Source of the DNA: JACVRW01 sp963835705
GTDB lineage: Bacteria > Actinomycetota > Thermoleophilia > Solirubrobacterales > Thermoleophilaceae
DNA: 64,000 nt
Assembly (NCBI GenBank): GCA_963835705.1
Contig: CAWIGR010000005.1
Span: 9,944 to 73,943 of the forward strand
Direction of reading: 5' to 3'
Part shown: in pieces, positions 34,243 through 42,994 of the stretch
How the letters are laid out: each line of letters begins with the position of its first letter
How positions within the stretch are numbered: the stretch's first letter is position 1
The notes under the pieces: model-generated
What the model saw: only the letters and a program-made list of their open reading frames with translations
Database searches by the model: none
What the model was told of the DNA's origin: nothing
Translations under genes and position numbers: made by a program

Positions 34243-34991
34243 TCGACACCCACTGCCACCTCGACCACTGCGACCCTTCGGACGCCGAGCTGGTCGAGCG
34301 TGCGCGCGCCGCGGGCCTCACCCGCCTGGCCACGGTTGGCACCAGCCCCGCCTCGGTCGAGCGGGCCCTCGAGGCGGCCGAGACGTACGAGGACGTGTTC
34401 GCGATCGTCGGCCGCCACCCTCACAACACGGAGGGCTTCGGCCCCGCGGACCTCGACGAGATCGAGCGCATGGCCGGCCACCCGCAGGTCAGGGCCCTCG
34501 GCGAGACGGGCCTCGACTACTACCGCGACTACGCCCGCCACACCGACCAGCGCCGCGCATTCGAGGCCCAGCTCGACCTCGCCGCCCGCCTGAACCTGCC
34601 CGTGGCGATCCACACCCGCGCGGCCGAGGACGACACCTTCGCCATCCTGGCCGACCACGCGGCCGCCCTCCCTGCGGTGATCCTGCATTGCTTCTCGTCG
34701 CCGGATCGCCTCGACGAGGCCATCGAGCGCGGTTACCTCTGCTCGTTCGCCGGCAACGTCACCTACCCGAAGGCGACCGACCTCCAGCGCGCCGCGACCG
34801 AGCTGCCGGGCGAGCTCCTGCTAGTCGAGACCGACGCGCCGTACCTCTCGCCCCAGGTGCTCCGCGGCAAGCCGAACGAGCCGGCCAACGTCGTCCACAC
34901 CGCGCATCACGTGGCGGGCCTGCGCGGCCTGTCCTACGAGGAGCTCGAGCGCACGGTGGAGAGCAACGCGGCCAGGGTGTTCGGATGGTGA
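34239..34991 (+). CDS. tatD: TatD family metal-dependent hydrolase (DNase)
   Basis: A 250-residue TIM-barrel metallohydrolase. Members are 3'-5' exonucleases implicated in DNA repair and RNA turnover. Ligands are visible: DTHCHLD at the N-terminus, ALGETGLDYY, AIHTRAAED, LHCFSS and ETDAPYLSP. GTG 34239 overlaps the metG stop (GTGA). The long upstream open frame on this frame is shadow of metG. Placement between metG and rsmA is the conserved order in many Gram-positive genomes. Confidence 0.95.
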   Translation: MIDTHCHLDHCDPSDAELVERARAAGLTRLATVGTSPASVERALEAAETYEDVFAIVGRHPHNTEGFGPADLDEIERMAGHPQVRALGETGLDYYRDYARHTDQRRAFEAQLDLAARLNLPVAIHTRAAEDDTFAILADHAAALPAVILHCFSSPDRLDEAIERGYLCSFAGNVTYPKATDLQRAATELPGELLLVETDAPYLSPQVLRGKPNEPANVVHTAHHVAGLRGLSYEELERTVESNAARVFGW

Positions 34992-35848
34992 GCGACGAGC
35001 CGCGCCAGGCCAGCCTGCGCCGGCTGCGGCGCTTCGAGGTGCGGCCGAATCGCGAGCTCGGCCAGAACTTCCTCATCGACGACAACTTCCTCGGCGTGAT
35101 CGGGCGAGCGGCGGAGCTTGCTCCCGACGACGTGGTCCTCGAGGTGGGCGGCGGGCTCGGCGTGCTGAGCGAGTACCTCGCGGCTCGGGTGGATCACCTG
35201 CACGTGGTGGAGGTGGACCGCTTACTCGAACCGCCGCTCGCCGAGGCGCTCGCCCCGTTCGCCAACGCCACCCTCCACCTGGCCGACGCCGTCAAGCTCG
35301 ACCTCGCCTCGCTCGACCCCGCTCCGGGCAAGGTCGTGGCAAACCTGCCCTACGGCGTGGCGGCGACGGTCCTCCTGAAGTCGATCGCCGAGCTGCCCGG
35401 AGCGACGCTCTGGGTGGCGATGGTGCAGCGCGAGGTGGGCGACCGGCTGGCTGCGAGCCCCGGCGGCAAGTCCTACGGCGCGACGTCCGTGCTCGCGCAG
35501 CTCGCCTGCGGGGTCCGCTTTCTGCGCCGCGTGCCGCGCACCGTCTTCCACCCCGAGCCGAACGTCGAGTCGGCCCTCCTGCTGATGCGCCGCCACGCGC
35601 CGGCGCCGCCCCCGGAGCTGATCGCGCTCGTGCACGCCGCATTCGCTCACCGCCGCAAGGCGCTCGCGGGATCGCTGGCGCTCGCGCCCGGTGCGGCGCC
35701 GGACTTGCGCGATGCCGCCCGGGATGCGCTGGAGGCGCTCGGCCGACCGCCCGACGCCCGCGCCGAGCAGCTCACCCCCGAGGAGTGGCCAAGCCTGGCC
35801 GCGGCGATCGGCCGAGAGCGCCTGACCCGCCTGCGGCCGCGGGCATGA
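34985..35848 (+). CDS. rsmA: 16S rRNA (adenine(1518)-N6/adenine(1519)-N6)-dimethyltransferase
   Basis: A 287-residue KsgA-family enzyme that dimethylates two adjacent adenines in helix 45 of 16S rRNA. It contains LGQNFLIDDN, the SAM motif LEVGGGLGVLSEYLA and catalytic NLPYG. PRTVFHPEPNVESALL and a C-terminal helical domain follow. ATG 34985 overlaps tatD by 7 bases; GTG 34988 is nearly equivalent. Coupled to ispE downstream by ATGA. Confidence 0.96.
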   Translation: MVSDEPRQASLRRLRRFEVRPNRELGQNFLIDDNFLGVIGRAAELAPDDVVLEVGGGLGVLSEYLAARVDHLHVVEVDRLLEPPLAEALAPFANATLHLADAVKLDLASLDPAPGKVVANLPYGVAATVLLKSIAELPGATLWVAMVQREVGDRLAASPGGKSYGATSVLAQLACGVRFLRRVPRTVFHPEPNVESALLLMRRHAPAPPPELIALVHAAFAHRRKALAGSLALAPGAAPDLRDAARDALEALGRPPDARAEQLTPEEWPSLAAAIGRERLTRLRPRA

Positions 35849-36714
35849 CCGGCCCCCGCGAGCCGGCCCCGCCTTCCGTCAGGGAGCGTGCCTACGCCAA
35901 GCTGAACCTCGTCCTGCACGTGGGCCGCCCTCGGCCGGACGGCCTCCACCCGATCTGCTCGATCTTCGCCTCGCTCGACCTCGCCGACGATCTCCTCGTC
36001 CGACCGAGCGACGCGCGCGCGGACACAATCGAGTGCGACGGCGTCGAAGGCCCGAACCTCGCCGCCGCCGCCCTGGCGGCCTTCCGGGCCGAGGTCCCGT
36101 CGCTCCCGCCGCTCCAGATGAGAATCGAGAAGCGAATCCCGGTGGCCGCCGGACTTGGTGGCGGCAGCGCCGACGCCGCCGCCGCCCTGCGCGCCGCCAA
36201 CCGGCTCGCGGGCGAGCCGCTCGGCGCCGCCCGCCTACGCGAGGTCGCAGCGACGCTCGGCTCCGACGTGCCGAGCCAGGTCGAGCCGGGTCACGCGCTC
36301 GTCGCGGGCACGGGGGAGCTCGTCGAGCCGATCGGCCTGCCCCCGCTCGACGTGGTGCTCGTGCCGCAGGCGGAGGGCCTCTCGACGGCGGCGGTCTACG
36401 CCCAGCTCGACCGCATGGAAGGCTGGCGCGAGCGGCTCGACATGGAGGATCTCCGGGCCCTGCTCGACTCGAGCCCGTCCACCTGGGAGTCCGGTGTCGA
36501 AAACGACCTCCAGCCGGCGGCGCTGGCCCTCAGGCCCAATCTCGCCGCCGTGATCGACGGCCTGCGCGCCGCCGGCGCGGTGACCGCGGGAGTCAGCGGC
36601 TCCGGGCCCACCTGCTTCGGCGTGTTCGCCAACCGGGGCGTGGCCGAGGCCACCGCCGAGGCCATACCGGGCGCGTTCGTCACGTGCCTGCGCGAGCGCA
36701 GGGCGCGCCAGTAG
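35845..36714 (+). CDS. ispE: 4-diphosphocytidyl-2-C-methyl-D-erythritol kinase
   Basis: A 289-residue GHMP kinase of the MEP isoprenoid pathway. It has AYAKLNLVLHVG (N-terminal motif), the ATP loop PVAAGLGGGSADAAA (99-113) and GSDVPSQVEPGHALVAGTGE. The C-terminal SGSGPTCFGVF closes the domain. The usual FF/FFL at the SDVPF position reads SDVPSQ, a minor variation. ATG 35845 overlaps the rsmA stop. Confidence 0.95.
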   Translation: MTGPREPAPPSVRERAYAKLNLVLHVGRPRPDGLHPICSIFASLDLADDLLVRPSDARADTIECDGVEGPNLAAAALAAFRAEVPSLPPLQMRIEKRIPVAAGLGGGSADAAAALRAANRLAGEPLGAARLREVAATLGSDVPSQVEPGHALVAGTGELVEPIGLPPLDVVLVPQAEGLSTAAVYAQLDRMEGWRERLDMEDLRALLDSSPSTWESGVENDLQPAALALRPNLAAVIDGLRAAGAVTAGVSGSGPTCFGVFANRGVAEATAEAIPGAFVTCLRERRARQ

Positions 36715-36734
36715 ACCTTCCCTAGAGTGCCAGC

Positions 36735-38321
36735 GTGTCCGCGCTGCAGATCGCCGCCGCCGTCGTGGCCGTGCTGATCGCCGCCGGGACCGTGTGGGGA
36801 CGCAGGCGGCTCAGCGGCGAGCGCAAGCTGCTCGCCGCCGGGCTCGTGGTGGTGCTGGCCGTCTACGCCAGCGGCGTGCTGTCCGCGCTCCCGGACCCGA
36901 AGGCGATCATCGACGACATCGCCCGGGCGCTCGGCCCGTGGACCTACGCGCTGGTGGGCGTGATGGCCTTCCTCGAGACGGGCGCCTTCGTCGGCCTGGT
37001 CGCGCCGGGTGAGACCGTGGTGATCGCGGGCGGCGTGATCGCCGGGCAGGGCGAGATCGACCTGGCGCCGCTGATCGGCCTCGTGTGGACCTGCGCCGTG
37101 CTCGGCGACACCACCAGCTTCTACCTCGGGCGGCGGCTCGGCCGCAGCTTCCTGGAGCGCCACGGCCCCAGGCTCAAGATCACCCCCGAGCGGCTGACCA
37201 TGGTGGAGGGCTATTTCGACCGCCACGGCGGCAAGACCATCCTGATCGGGCGCTTCATCGGCCTGGTGCGGGCGCTCGCGCCCTTCATAGCCGGCACCTC
37301 CGGGATGCCCTACCGGCGATTCATCCCGTACAGCATCGTCGGAACGGGTCTGTGGGCCACAACCTTCTGCGTGCTGGGCTACATCTTCTGGCGCTCGTTC
37401 GACCAGGTCGCCCACATCGCCGGGCAGGCGATCTTCGGTTTCGGAGTCACGGTCGGCGTGATCGTGGGGATCGTGGTCGCGTACCGGCGCAGAGCTGAGA
37501 TCTGGGCCTGGATCCTGGCCCACGAGCGCCACCCGCTGGTGCGCCCGCTCCTCGCGGTGTGGCGCCCGCTGCACCGCAGGATCCTCGACCCGCTCGGGCG
37601 TGCGATCCTGCCCGAGCTCCGCTTCCTCTGGGAGCGGCTCACGCCGGGCGGCCTCGGTCTCGAGCTGACCACCGTGATGGCCATCGGAGGCGTCGGCCTC
37701 TACGTCTTCGGGCTCTACGTGCTCATCCTGTCGGGCGACCTCGGCCCTACCCCGCTCGACCGCGAGCTGCTCGACCTCGGCGACCGGATGCGCTCCGCGG
37801 TCGCTGTGGACGCCGCCAAGGTCGTCACGGCCCTGGGCTCGTTCCCGGCGTGCGCGACGGTCCTGGCCATCACCGCCGTGCTGCTGGCGGCGCGCAGGCG
37901 CCCGGCCGAGATCGTGGTGCTGTTGGGGGGCTTCGCGCTGATCTACATCGGCGTGCACCTGACCAAGGCCGGCATCGACCGCCCGCGCCCGGCCGCGCCG
38001 CTGACCGACTCGATGCAGTCCTCCTTCCCGAGCGGGCACGCCGCCTACGCGACCGCCTGGGTCGCCGCCGCGATGGTGTTCACCCGCAGGCTGGGGCTGG
38101 TGGGGCACCTGGCGCTTGTGATCGGCGCGATCGCGCTCACCGCGGCGATCGGCCTGTCGCGGATCTACCTGCGCGTGCACTACTGGTCGGACGTCGCGGC
38201 GGGCTGGGGCCTCGGCTTCGGGATCTTCGGGACCCTGGCCGCAATCGCGATGCTCGTCCAGCACATGCGCCACAATGACGAGGAGCGCGCGCCGCGTCCG
38301 ATCGCGCGCGCCCGTCGATGA
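36735..38321 (+). CDS. DedA (VTT) - PAP2 fusion membrane protein
   Basis: A 528-residue polytopic protein. The N-terminal half is DedA/VTT: FLETGAFVGLVAPGETVVIAGG, GDTTSFYLGRRLG and GRFIGLVRALAPFIAGTSGM. The C-terminal half is a PAP2/undecaprenyl-PP phosphatase-like domain with KAGIDRPRPA, FPSGHA (431-436, His435) and RVHYWSDV (His482). DedA proteins flip or recycle undecaprenyl phosphate and PAP2 enzymes dephosphorylate it, so the fusion fits carrier-lipid recycling; that role is inferred. GTG 36735, 20 bases after ispE. Overlaps the next gene by ATGA. Confidence 0.93.
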   Translation: MSALQIAAAVVAVLIAAGTVWGRRRLSGERKLLAAGLVVVLAVYASGVLSALPDPKAIIDDIARALGPWTYALVGVMAFLETGAFVGLVAPGETVVIAGGVIAGQGEIDLAPLIGLVWTCAVLGDTTSFYLGRRLGRSFLERHGPRLKITPERLTMVEGYFDRHGGKTILIGRFIGLVRALAPFIAGTSGMPYRRFIPYSIVGTGLWATTFCVLGYIFWRSFDQVAHIAGQAIFGFGVTVGVIVGIVVAYRRRAEIWAWILAHERHPLVRPLLAVWRPLHRRILDPLGRAILPELRFLWERLTPGGLGLELTTVMAIGGVGLYVFGLYVLILSGDLGPTPLDRELLDLGDRMRSAVAVDAAKVVTALGSFPACATVLAITAVLLAARRRPAEIVVLLGGFALIYIGVHLTKAGIDRPRPAAPLTDSMQSSFPSGHAAYATAWVAAAMVFTRRLGLVGHLALVIGAIALTAAIGLSRIYLRVHYWSDVAAGWGLGFGIFGTLAAIAMLVQHMRHNDEERAPRPIARARR

Positions 38322-38542
38322 ACCTCGATTTCTCCTCGACCGAGATCGCGATCGCACTCGCCGCCGGCGTGGTGATCGCGTGCTACGTCGCCTTGATCCT
38401 CGCCCCGGCGTGGCGCTGCTACGGCCGCGTCTGGGAACGGATCGCAGCGGGCTTCATGACTCTCTTCATCCTGGGCACGATGCTCGGGATCGGGGTGGCG
38501 GTCGGGCTCGCGGTCGTCTGGACCTACGACACCTACGCCTGA
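38318..38542 (+). CDS. Small two-pass membrane protein, unknown function
   Basis: A 74-residue protein with two hydrophobic helices (IAIALAAGVVIACYVALILAP and FMTLFILGTMLGIGVAVGLAVV) joined by a short WRCYGRVWERI loop. ATG 38318 overlaps the DedA-PAP2 stop, and its own stop overlaps the next start (TGATG). It is thus translated as part of the operon. I know of no function. Confidence 0.75.
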   Translation: MNLDFSSTEIAIALAAGVVIACYVALILAPAWRCYGRVWERIAAGFMTLFILGTMLGIGVAVGLAVVWTYDTYA

Positions 38543-39849
38543 TGCGCGGGGCTCCCAGCCACCACGGCGGCCCTGCTGCGGCGGCCGCCGAGTCGAGTTC
38601 GTTCCTCGAGGCGCTCGACGAGGTCTCCGAGGCGGTCGAGTCCGGTGCGGGCCTGCCGGCGGTCGCGCGGGCGGCGGGCCGGGCGCTCGGCGCGAGCGTG
38701 ATCGTGCTCGACGCCTCGAGCGGCGTGCTGGCGGTGGCGTGCGAGTCGACCGAGGACGAGCGCGCCGTGATGGCCGGCGAGCGCGGGGCCGAGCGGGTCG
38801 AGCTTCGGGTGGCCGAGCTGCCGGTCGGCCAGCTTCGATTCCGGCCCCGCAGCGCACCGCCGGCGCCCGCCCTCCAGCGCCTGGTGGCCAACCTGATCGC
38901 GTTGGAGGTCGACCGAGCGAAGGCGCCCGCCCGAGCCACCGAGGCCGCCGTGGGGGACTTCCTCGAGGACCTGCTGTCGCGCCGGATCACCGATCGGGAG
39001 AACATCGTCGCCCGGGCCGGCGAGCTGGGCTGCGACCTGTCGGGCGGCGCCGGGGTATTCGTCGTCCGGGCGCGGCCCCACCAGCCCGAGGAGGGCGACT
39101 GGCGCGCCCGCGTGCTCACGGTCGCCGAGCGGGCGGCGCGGGCCGTGGAGCGGGCCTCGCTGGCGGCGCTGGCCGAGACCGGCTGGGCCCGCCACGGGAA
39201 CGGGCCGAACGGGGAGGCAGGCCCCAATGCGGAGCGCGAGCTCGTGGTGATCGCCCCGTCGCAGGACGCCGCCACGGCGCGGCGCGTCGGCGCGGCCATC
39301 CTGCGCGAGCTCGAGGCGGGGCTGCCGGAGTTCACGGTCGTCGTGGCCCGCAGCCGTCACGCGAGCGACCCGGCCGACCTCCATCGCGCCGGCGCCGAGG
39401 CGCTGCTCGCCGCCAACGTCGCCGAGGCGCGCGGCCTCGCCGAGCTCTCGTTCGAGGAGACCGGCGCGTACCGGCTGCTGCTCCCCGCGATGAGCGAGGA
39501 CCCCACCGAGCTACAGGGCTTCTACGACGAGACGGTGGCGCCGCTCGTGGCCTACGACGAGCAGTACGAGACCGAGCTGGTCCGCACGCTCGAGACGTTC
39601 CTCGACGCGGACGGCAACGTGGCCGGCGCGGCGGAGCGGCTCTTCACACACCGGCACACGGTGCGCTACCGGCTCGAGCGAGTGAAGGAGCTGACCCGGC
39701 TCGACGTGAGCTCGACCGACGGCCGCGAGCGGCTGTCGCTGGGGCTGAAGGCGATGCGCGTGCTGGGCATCCTGCCCCCGGGCGGGCCGGCGCAGGAGAA
39801 GGGCGCCGAGGCCGGCCGGGTGCCGAGGGAGCGCAAGGACCGGCACTAG
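38542..39849 (+). CDS. PucR/CdaR family transcriptional regulator
   Basis: A 435-residue regulator. The N-terminal 120 residues are a poorly conserved sensor, the middle resembles the GGDEF-like domain of CdaR/PucR proteins, and the C-terminus is the PucR helix-turn-helix. That reads LVRTLETFLDADGNVAGAAE then HRHTVRYRLERVKELTRLDV. These proteins usually activate catabolic genes or neighbouring operons. ATG 38542 shares a base with the preceding stop. The target is unknown. Confidence 0.9.
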   Translation: MRGAPSHHGGPAAAAAESSSFLEALDEVSEAVESGAGLPAVARAAGRALGASVIVLDASSGVLAVACESTEDERAVMAGERGAERVELRVAELPVGQLRFRPRSAPPAPALQRLVANLIALEVDRAKAPARATEAAVGDFLEDLLSRRITDRENIVARAGELGCDLSGGAGVFVVRARPHQPEEGDWRARVLTVAERAARAVERASLAALAETGWARHGNGPNGEAGPNAERELVVIAPSQDAATARRVGAAILRELEAGLPEFTVVVARSRHASDPADLHRAGAEALLAANVAEARGLAELSFEETGAYRLLLPAMSEDPTELQGFYDETVAPLVAYDEQYETELVRTLETFLDADGNVAGAAERLFTHRHTVRYRLERVKELTRLDVSSTDGRERLSLGLKAMRVLGILPPGGPAQEKGAEAGRVPRERKDRH

Positions 39850-39862
39850 CATCGCCCGGCCT

Positions 39863-40345
39863 ATGAGCCAGCCCTTCGTGATCAACGTCGCCGACGCCCG
39901 CGCCCTTCGCTTCGAGGGCTCCGGCGCGTATGTGCCCTTCGAAGACCCGAACGACCGCTTCCCCGACTTCGGGATCAACATCCACATGCTGGGCCCGGGC
40001 GAGCCGAACGCGATGTACCACGAGGAGAGCAACCAGGAGGACTTCCTGGTGCTGGCCGGCGAGTGCAAGGCGATCCTGGACGGCGAGGAGCGAATGCTGA
40101 AGCAGTGGGACTTCGTCCACTGCCCGCCAGGCACCGAGCACGTCTTCGTGGGGGCGGGAACCGGCCCCTGCTGGATCCTGATGGTGGGCGCGCGGAATAC
40201 CGACGCGACGATCCATTACCCGGTGAGCGAGAAGGCCGCCGAGCACGGCGCCTCGGTGCGCGAGCCGACGGACAGCGCCAGAGAGGCCTACGCGGGCTGG
40301 TCGAGCGAGTTCGAGACGACGAAACTGCCCTGGCCGCCACACTAA
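39863..40345 (+). CDS. Cupin domain protein
   Basis: A 160-residue single-domain cupin. Metal-ligand positions look intact: HEESNQEDF (His53 with Glu near 59) in motif 1 and PPGTEHVF (His93) in motif 2. The fold suggests a sugar isomerase, dioxygenase or small-molecule sensor; the substrate is not predictable. ATG 39863, 13 bases after the PucR-type gene. This is the last gene before the tRNA/HNH island. Confidence 0.85.
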   Translation: MSQPFVINVADARALRFEGSGAYVPFEDPNDRFPDFGINIHMLGPGEPNAMYHEESNQEDFLVLAGECKAILDGEERMLKQWDFVHCPPGTEHVFVGAGTGPCWILMVGARNTDATIHYPVSEKAAEHGASVREPTDSAREAYAGWSSEFETTKLPWPPH

Positions 40346-40434
40346 CCACCCGGCTGCATTCCAAGCCTGGCTCCCGGTGGCCATTGAAGCGAGCTTGCCA
40401 TGCAGCGGCGACTACGCTGTGGAGGCTGGGCCCC

Positions 40435-40509
40435 TGGGGAGTGGTCTAACGGGAAGACGCCAGCCTTTGGAGCTGTTTTGAGATCCCGGTTCGAATCCGG
40501 GCTCCCCAG
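40435..40509 (+). tRNA. tRNA-Gln (anticodon TTG)
   Basis: The cloverleaf can be drawn by eye. Acceptor TGGGGAG (40435-40441) pairs with CTCCCCA (40502-40508). The D arm is GTCT/AGAC, the anticodon loop CTTTGGA has TTG at 40467-40469, and the T arm is CCCGG-TTCGAAT-CCGGG. No CCA is encoded. Two oddities: the first anticodon-stem pair is C-T, and the variable region between the anticodon and T stems is about 8 bases instead of 4-5. Confidence 0.88.
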
Positions 40510-40547
40510 TTCCGTCCGGCTCTTAGGGGAACATATGTTCGCCCAGG

Positions 40548-41543
40548 ATGCCTTGGAGACCGAGCTACAGCGAAGCAGAGGCGCGTGCAGCGATCGCGGC
40601 TGCTGGGTCTTGGCGCGCGATCATGCGCGCGCTTGGCCTCGGCTACCACGGGAAGAACATCAACACTCTCAGGCGGTGGGCGAAGAGGTGGGACATACCG
40701 ACCGATCACCTCACCGATCGCCGCGGGCGAAGGGTCGTCGACTACGGGGACGCGGATCTACGAGTGGCCATTGCGAACTCGCGGTCGTGGGCCGAGGCGC
40801 TCAGGCGTCTCGGGTACTGCCCGTCAGGCGGGAACTGGAAGACGCTGAAAAAGCGGGCCGCTCTTCTGGGCGTGTCTACCGTCCACTTCGATCCGCACGC
40901 GGCGTCACGTGAGCGCAGCCGGCGATCGCGTACTCCTCTGACGGAGATCCTGACTACGGGTTCGACGTTCAGCCGGACCTGCCTCAAGCAACGCCTCTAC
41001 GACGAGGGCCTGAAGAAAGCCGAGTGCGAGCTGTGCGGACAGAACGACGATTGGCGGGGCAAGAGGATGGCGATGATCCTCGACCACGTCAACGGAGTGC
41101 GAGACGACAACCGACTGGAGAACCTCCGGATCATCTGTCCGAACTGCGCGGCGACCCTCGATACCCATTGCGGCAGGAAGAACCGAGAACCGCTGTCCCC
41201 GCTGACTTGCCTCAGGTGCGATCGGTCGTTCGTGCCCAAGTATCCGACGCAGCGATACTGCTCGAGCGCCTGTGGGTCGCGGTGGGACCGCACGGGTCTG
41301 AAGCGTCCGGGTGCGCGCAAGGTCGAGCGCCCTCCCCACGAGCAGCTTCTCCGCGAGGTGGATCGCTTCGGCTACCTCGCGGTTGGCCGGAAGTACGGCG
41401 TCTCTGACAACGCGATTCGCAAGTGGCTGCGTCAGTACGAGCGAGAGCACCTACTCGCCTCGGGGAGGGATCCGAGCGTGGCGGAGATCCCCAGGCGCAC
41501 GTGGCCAAATCGACGGCGCGAAAGGAAGGATGACGCAGCGTGA
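40548..41543 (+). CDS. HNH endonuclease with duplicated N-terminal DNA-binding repeats
   Basis: A 331-residue protein resembling phage and mobile-element HNH nucleases. Two related N-terminal repeats occur at about 12-54 (GSWRAIMRALGLGYHGKNIN...HL) and 71-114 (RSWAEALRRLGYCPSGGNWK...HF). The HNH core has CELC (160-163), ILDHVNG (His180), DDNRLENLRIICPNC (197-200) and a following zinc ribbon with CLRC and CSSAC. A C-terminal helix-turn-helix (about 270-300) ends the fold. ATG 40548 is the only sensible start, though its ribosome site is weak. It lies 38 bases behind tRNA-Gln and looks less GC-biased than its neighbours, suggesting acquisition. Confidence 0.88.
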   Translation: MPWRPSYSEAEARAAIAAAGSWRAIMRALGLGYHGKNINTLRRWAKRWDIPTDHLTDRRGRRVVDYGDADLRVAIANSRSWAEALRRLGYCPSGGNWKTLKKRAALLGVSTVHFDPHAASRERSRRSRTPLTEILTTGSTFSRTCLKQRLYDEGLKKAECELCGQNDDWRGKRMAMILDHVNGVRDDNRLENLRIICPNCAATLDTHCGRKNREPLSPLTCLRCDRSFVPKYPTQRYCSSACGSRWDRTGLKRPGARKVERPPHEQLLREVDRFGYLAVGRKYGVSDNAIRKWLRQYEREHLLASGRDPSVAEIPRRTWPNRRRERKDDAA

Positions 41544-41620
41544 CCACGCCGGCAAGGTCCGGGCCCCAACGGTCCGCGGCCATGGAGGTTCACCTGGTCC
41601 GGCGCTACGCTCACAGGCCC

Positions 41621-42994
41621 ATGCCCGAGCCCTTCACGGTCCTCATCATGGCCGCAGGCCAGGGCACGCGGATGCGGTCGGGGACTCCCAAGGTCCTGCA
41701 CCGGGTCTGCGGCAAGCCCATGGTCGAGTGGGTCGTCGACGCCGCGGTCGCGGCCGGTGCCGCGCGGGTGGTGTGCGTGGTCCGGCCGGACGACGGCGTC
41801 GCCGAGGGGCTGCCCGACGGCGTCCGGGTGGCCGAGCAGCGCGAGGGGGAGGGCACCGGCGCCGCGGTGCTCGCCGCGCGCGACGAGGCGAGCGAGGGGC
41901 CCGTCGTCGTCCTGTCCGGGGACCACCCGCTCGTTACCCCCGAGCAGATCGCCGGGCTCGTCGACGAGCATCGCCGTCAGCGCGCCGGCGTCACCATGCT
42001 CACCACCGAGCAGCTCGACCCCGCGGGCTACGGGCGCGTCGTACGGAACGGCGCCGGCGACGTCGAGCGGATCGTCGAGACCAAGTACACGGAGGGGGTG
42101 CCTCCGGCCGAGCTGGCGATCAGGGAGGTCAACCTCGGCACCTACGTCTTCGATGCTCCGCGTCTGTTCGAGGCCCTCGACGAGGTGGCCCTCGACAACG
42201 GCGAGCGCTACCTGACCAACGTCCTGCCGCTCCTCAAGGGCGACGGCGCTCGCGTGATCGCCCACGCCACCGACGACGCCGCGATCGCGCTCGGCGTCAA
42301 CGACCGCGTGGGCCTGATGCAGGCCGAGGCGCTCGCCCAGCTCCACATCCTCGAGCGTCATGCGCGCGACGGCGTGACTTTCCTGCACCCGGGCAGCGTG
42401 CGAGTGGAGGCGGACGTCGCGATCGGCGCGGACACCACCATCGGCCCGGGCGTGAGCCTGATCGGAGACACGAGCGTGGGCGGCGGCGCCGAGATCGGTC
42501 CGCACACGACGCTCGTGGACTGCCGCGTCGGCCACCGGGCGACGGTGCTGCACACCTACGCGGTCGAGGTGGAGCTCCACGACGACGTGCTCATCGGTCC
42601 GTTCGCGTACCTCCGCCCGGGCACGGTGGTGGGAGCGGGCGCCAAGGTGGGCACCTTCGTGGAGGTCAAGAACTCCGACATCGGCGAGCGCGCCAAGGTC
42701 CCGCACCTCTCCTACATCGGCGACACGGACGTCGGTGAGCTGAGCAACCTGGGCGCCAGCACGATCACCGCCAACTACGACGGTCGCGCGAAGCACCGCA
42801 CGAAGCTCGGAAAGAGCGTGAAGACCGGCGTTCACACCTCGCTGGTGGCTCCGCTGGACGTCGGCGAACGGGCGTACACTGGTGCCGGCTCGGTGATCAC
42901 CAGCGACGTCCCGGAGGGAGCGCTCGGGATCTCCCGGTCGGAGCAGAAGAACGTCGAGGGCTATGCGGACCGGGTAGAGGAGGACTCGAAATGA
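41621..42994 (+). CDS. glmU: Bifunctional UDP-GlcNAc pyrophosphorylase / glucosamine-1-P acetyltransferase
   Basis: A 457-residue enzyme making UDP-GlcNAc for peptidoglycan. The N-terminal nucleotidyltransferase starts LIMAAGQGTRMRSGTPKVLH. The C-terminal left-handed beta-helix acetyltransferase has VEVKNSDIG, PHLSYIGD and LGASTITANYDG. ATG 41621 places the conserved motif at the usual distance; an in-frame ATG at 41540 would add 27 atypical residues. Overlaps prs by ATGA. Confidence 0.97.
   Translation: MPEPFTVLIMAAGQGTRMRSGTPKVLHRVCGKPMVEWVVDAAVAAGAARVVCVVRPDDGVAEGLPDGVRVAEQREGEGTGAAVLAARDEASEGPVVVLSGDHPLVTPEQIAGLVDEHRRQRAGVTMLTTEQLDPAGYGRVVRNGAGDVERIVETKYTEGVPPAELAIREVNLGTYVFDAPRLFEALDEVALDNGERYLTNVLPLLKGDGARVIAHATDDAAIALGVNDRVGLMQAEALAQLHILERHARDGVTFLHPGSVRVEADVAIGADTTIGPGVSLIGDTSVGGGAEIGPHTTLVDCRVGHRATVLHTYAVEVELHDDVLIGPFAYLRPGTVVGAGAKVGTFVEVKNSDIGERAKVPHLSYIGDTDVGELSNLGASTITANYDGRAKHRTKLGKSVKTGVHTSLVAPLDVGERAYTGAGSVITSDVPEGALGISRSEQKNVEGYADRVEEDSK

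Noticed and set aside
40510..41620. tRNA-integrated genomic island with att sites
   Set aside because: No copy of the tRNA 3' end was found downstream and there is no integrase; only a single HNH gene is present.
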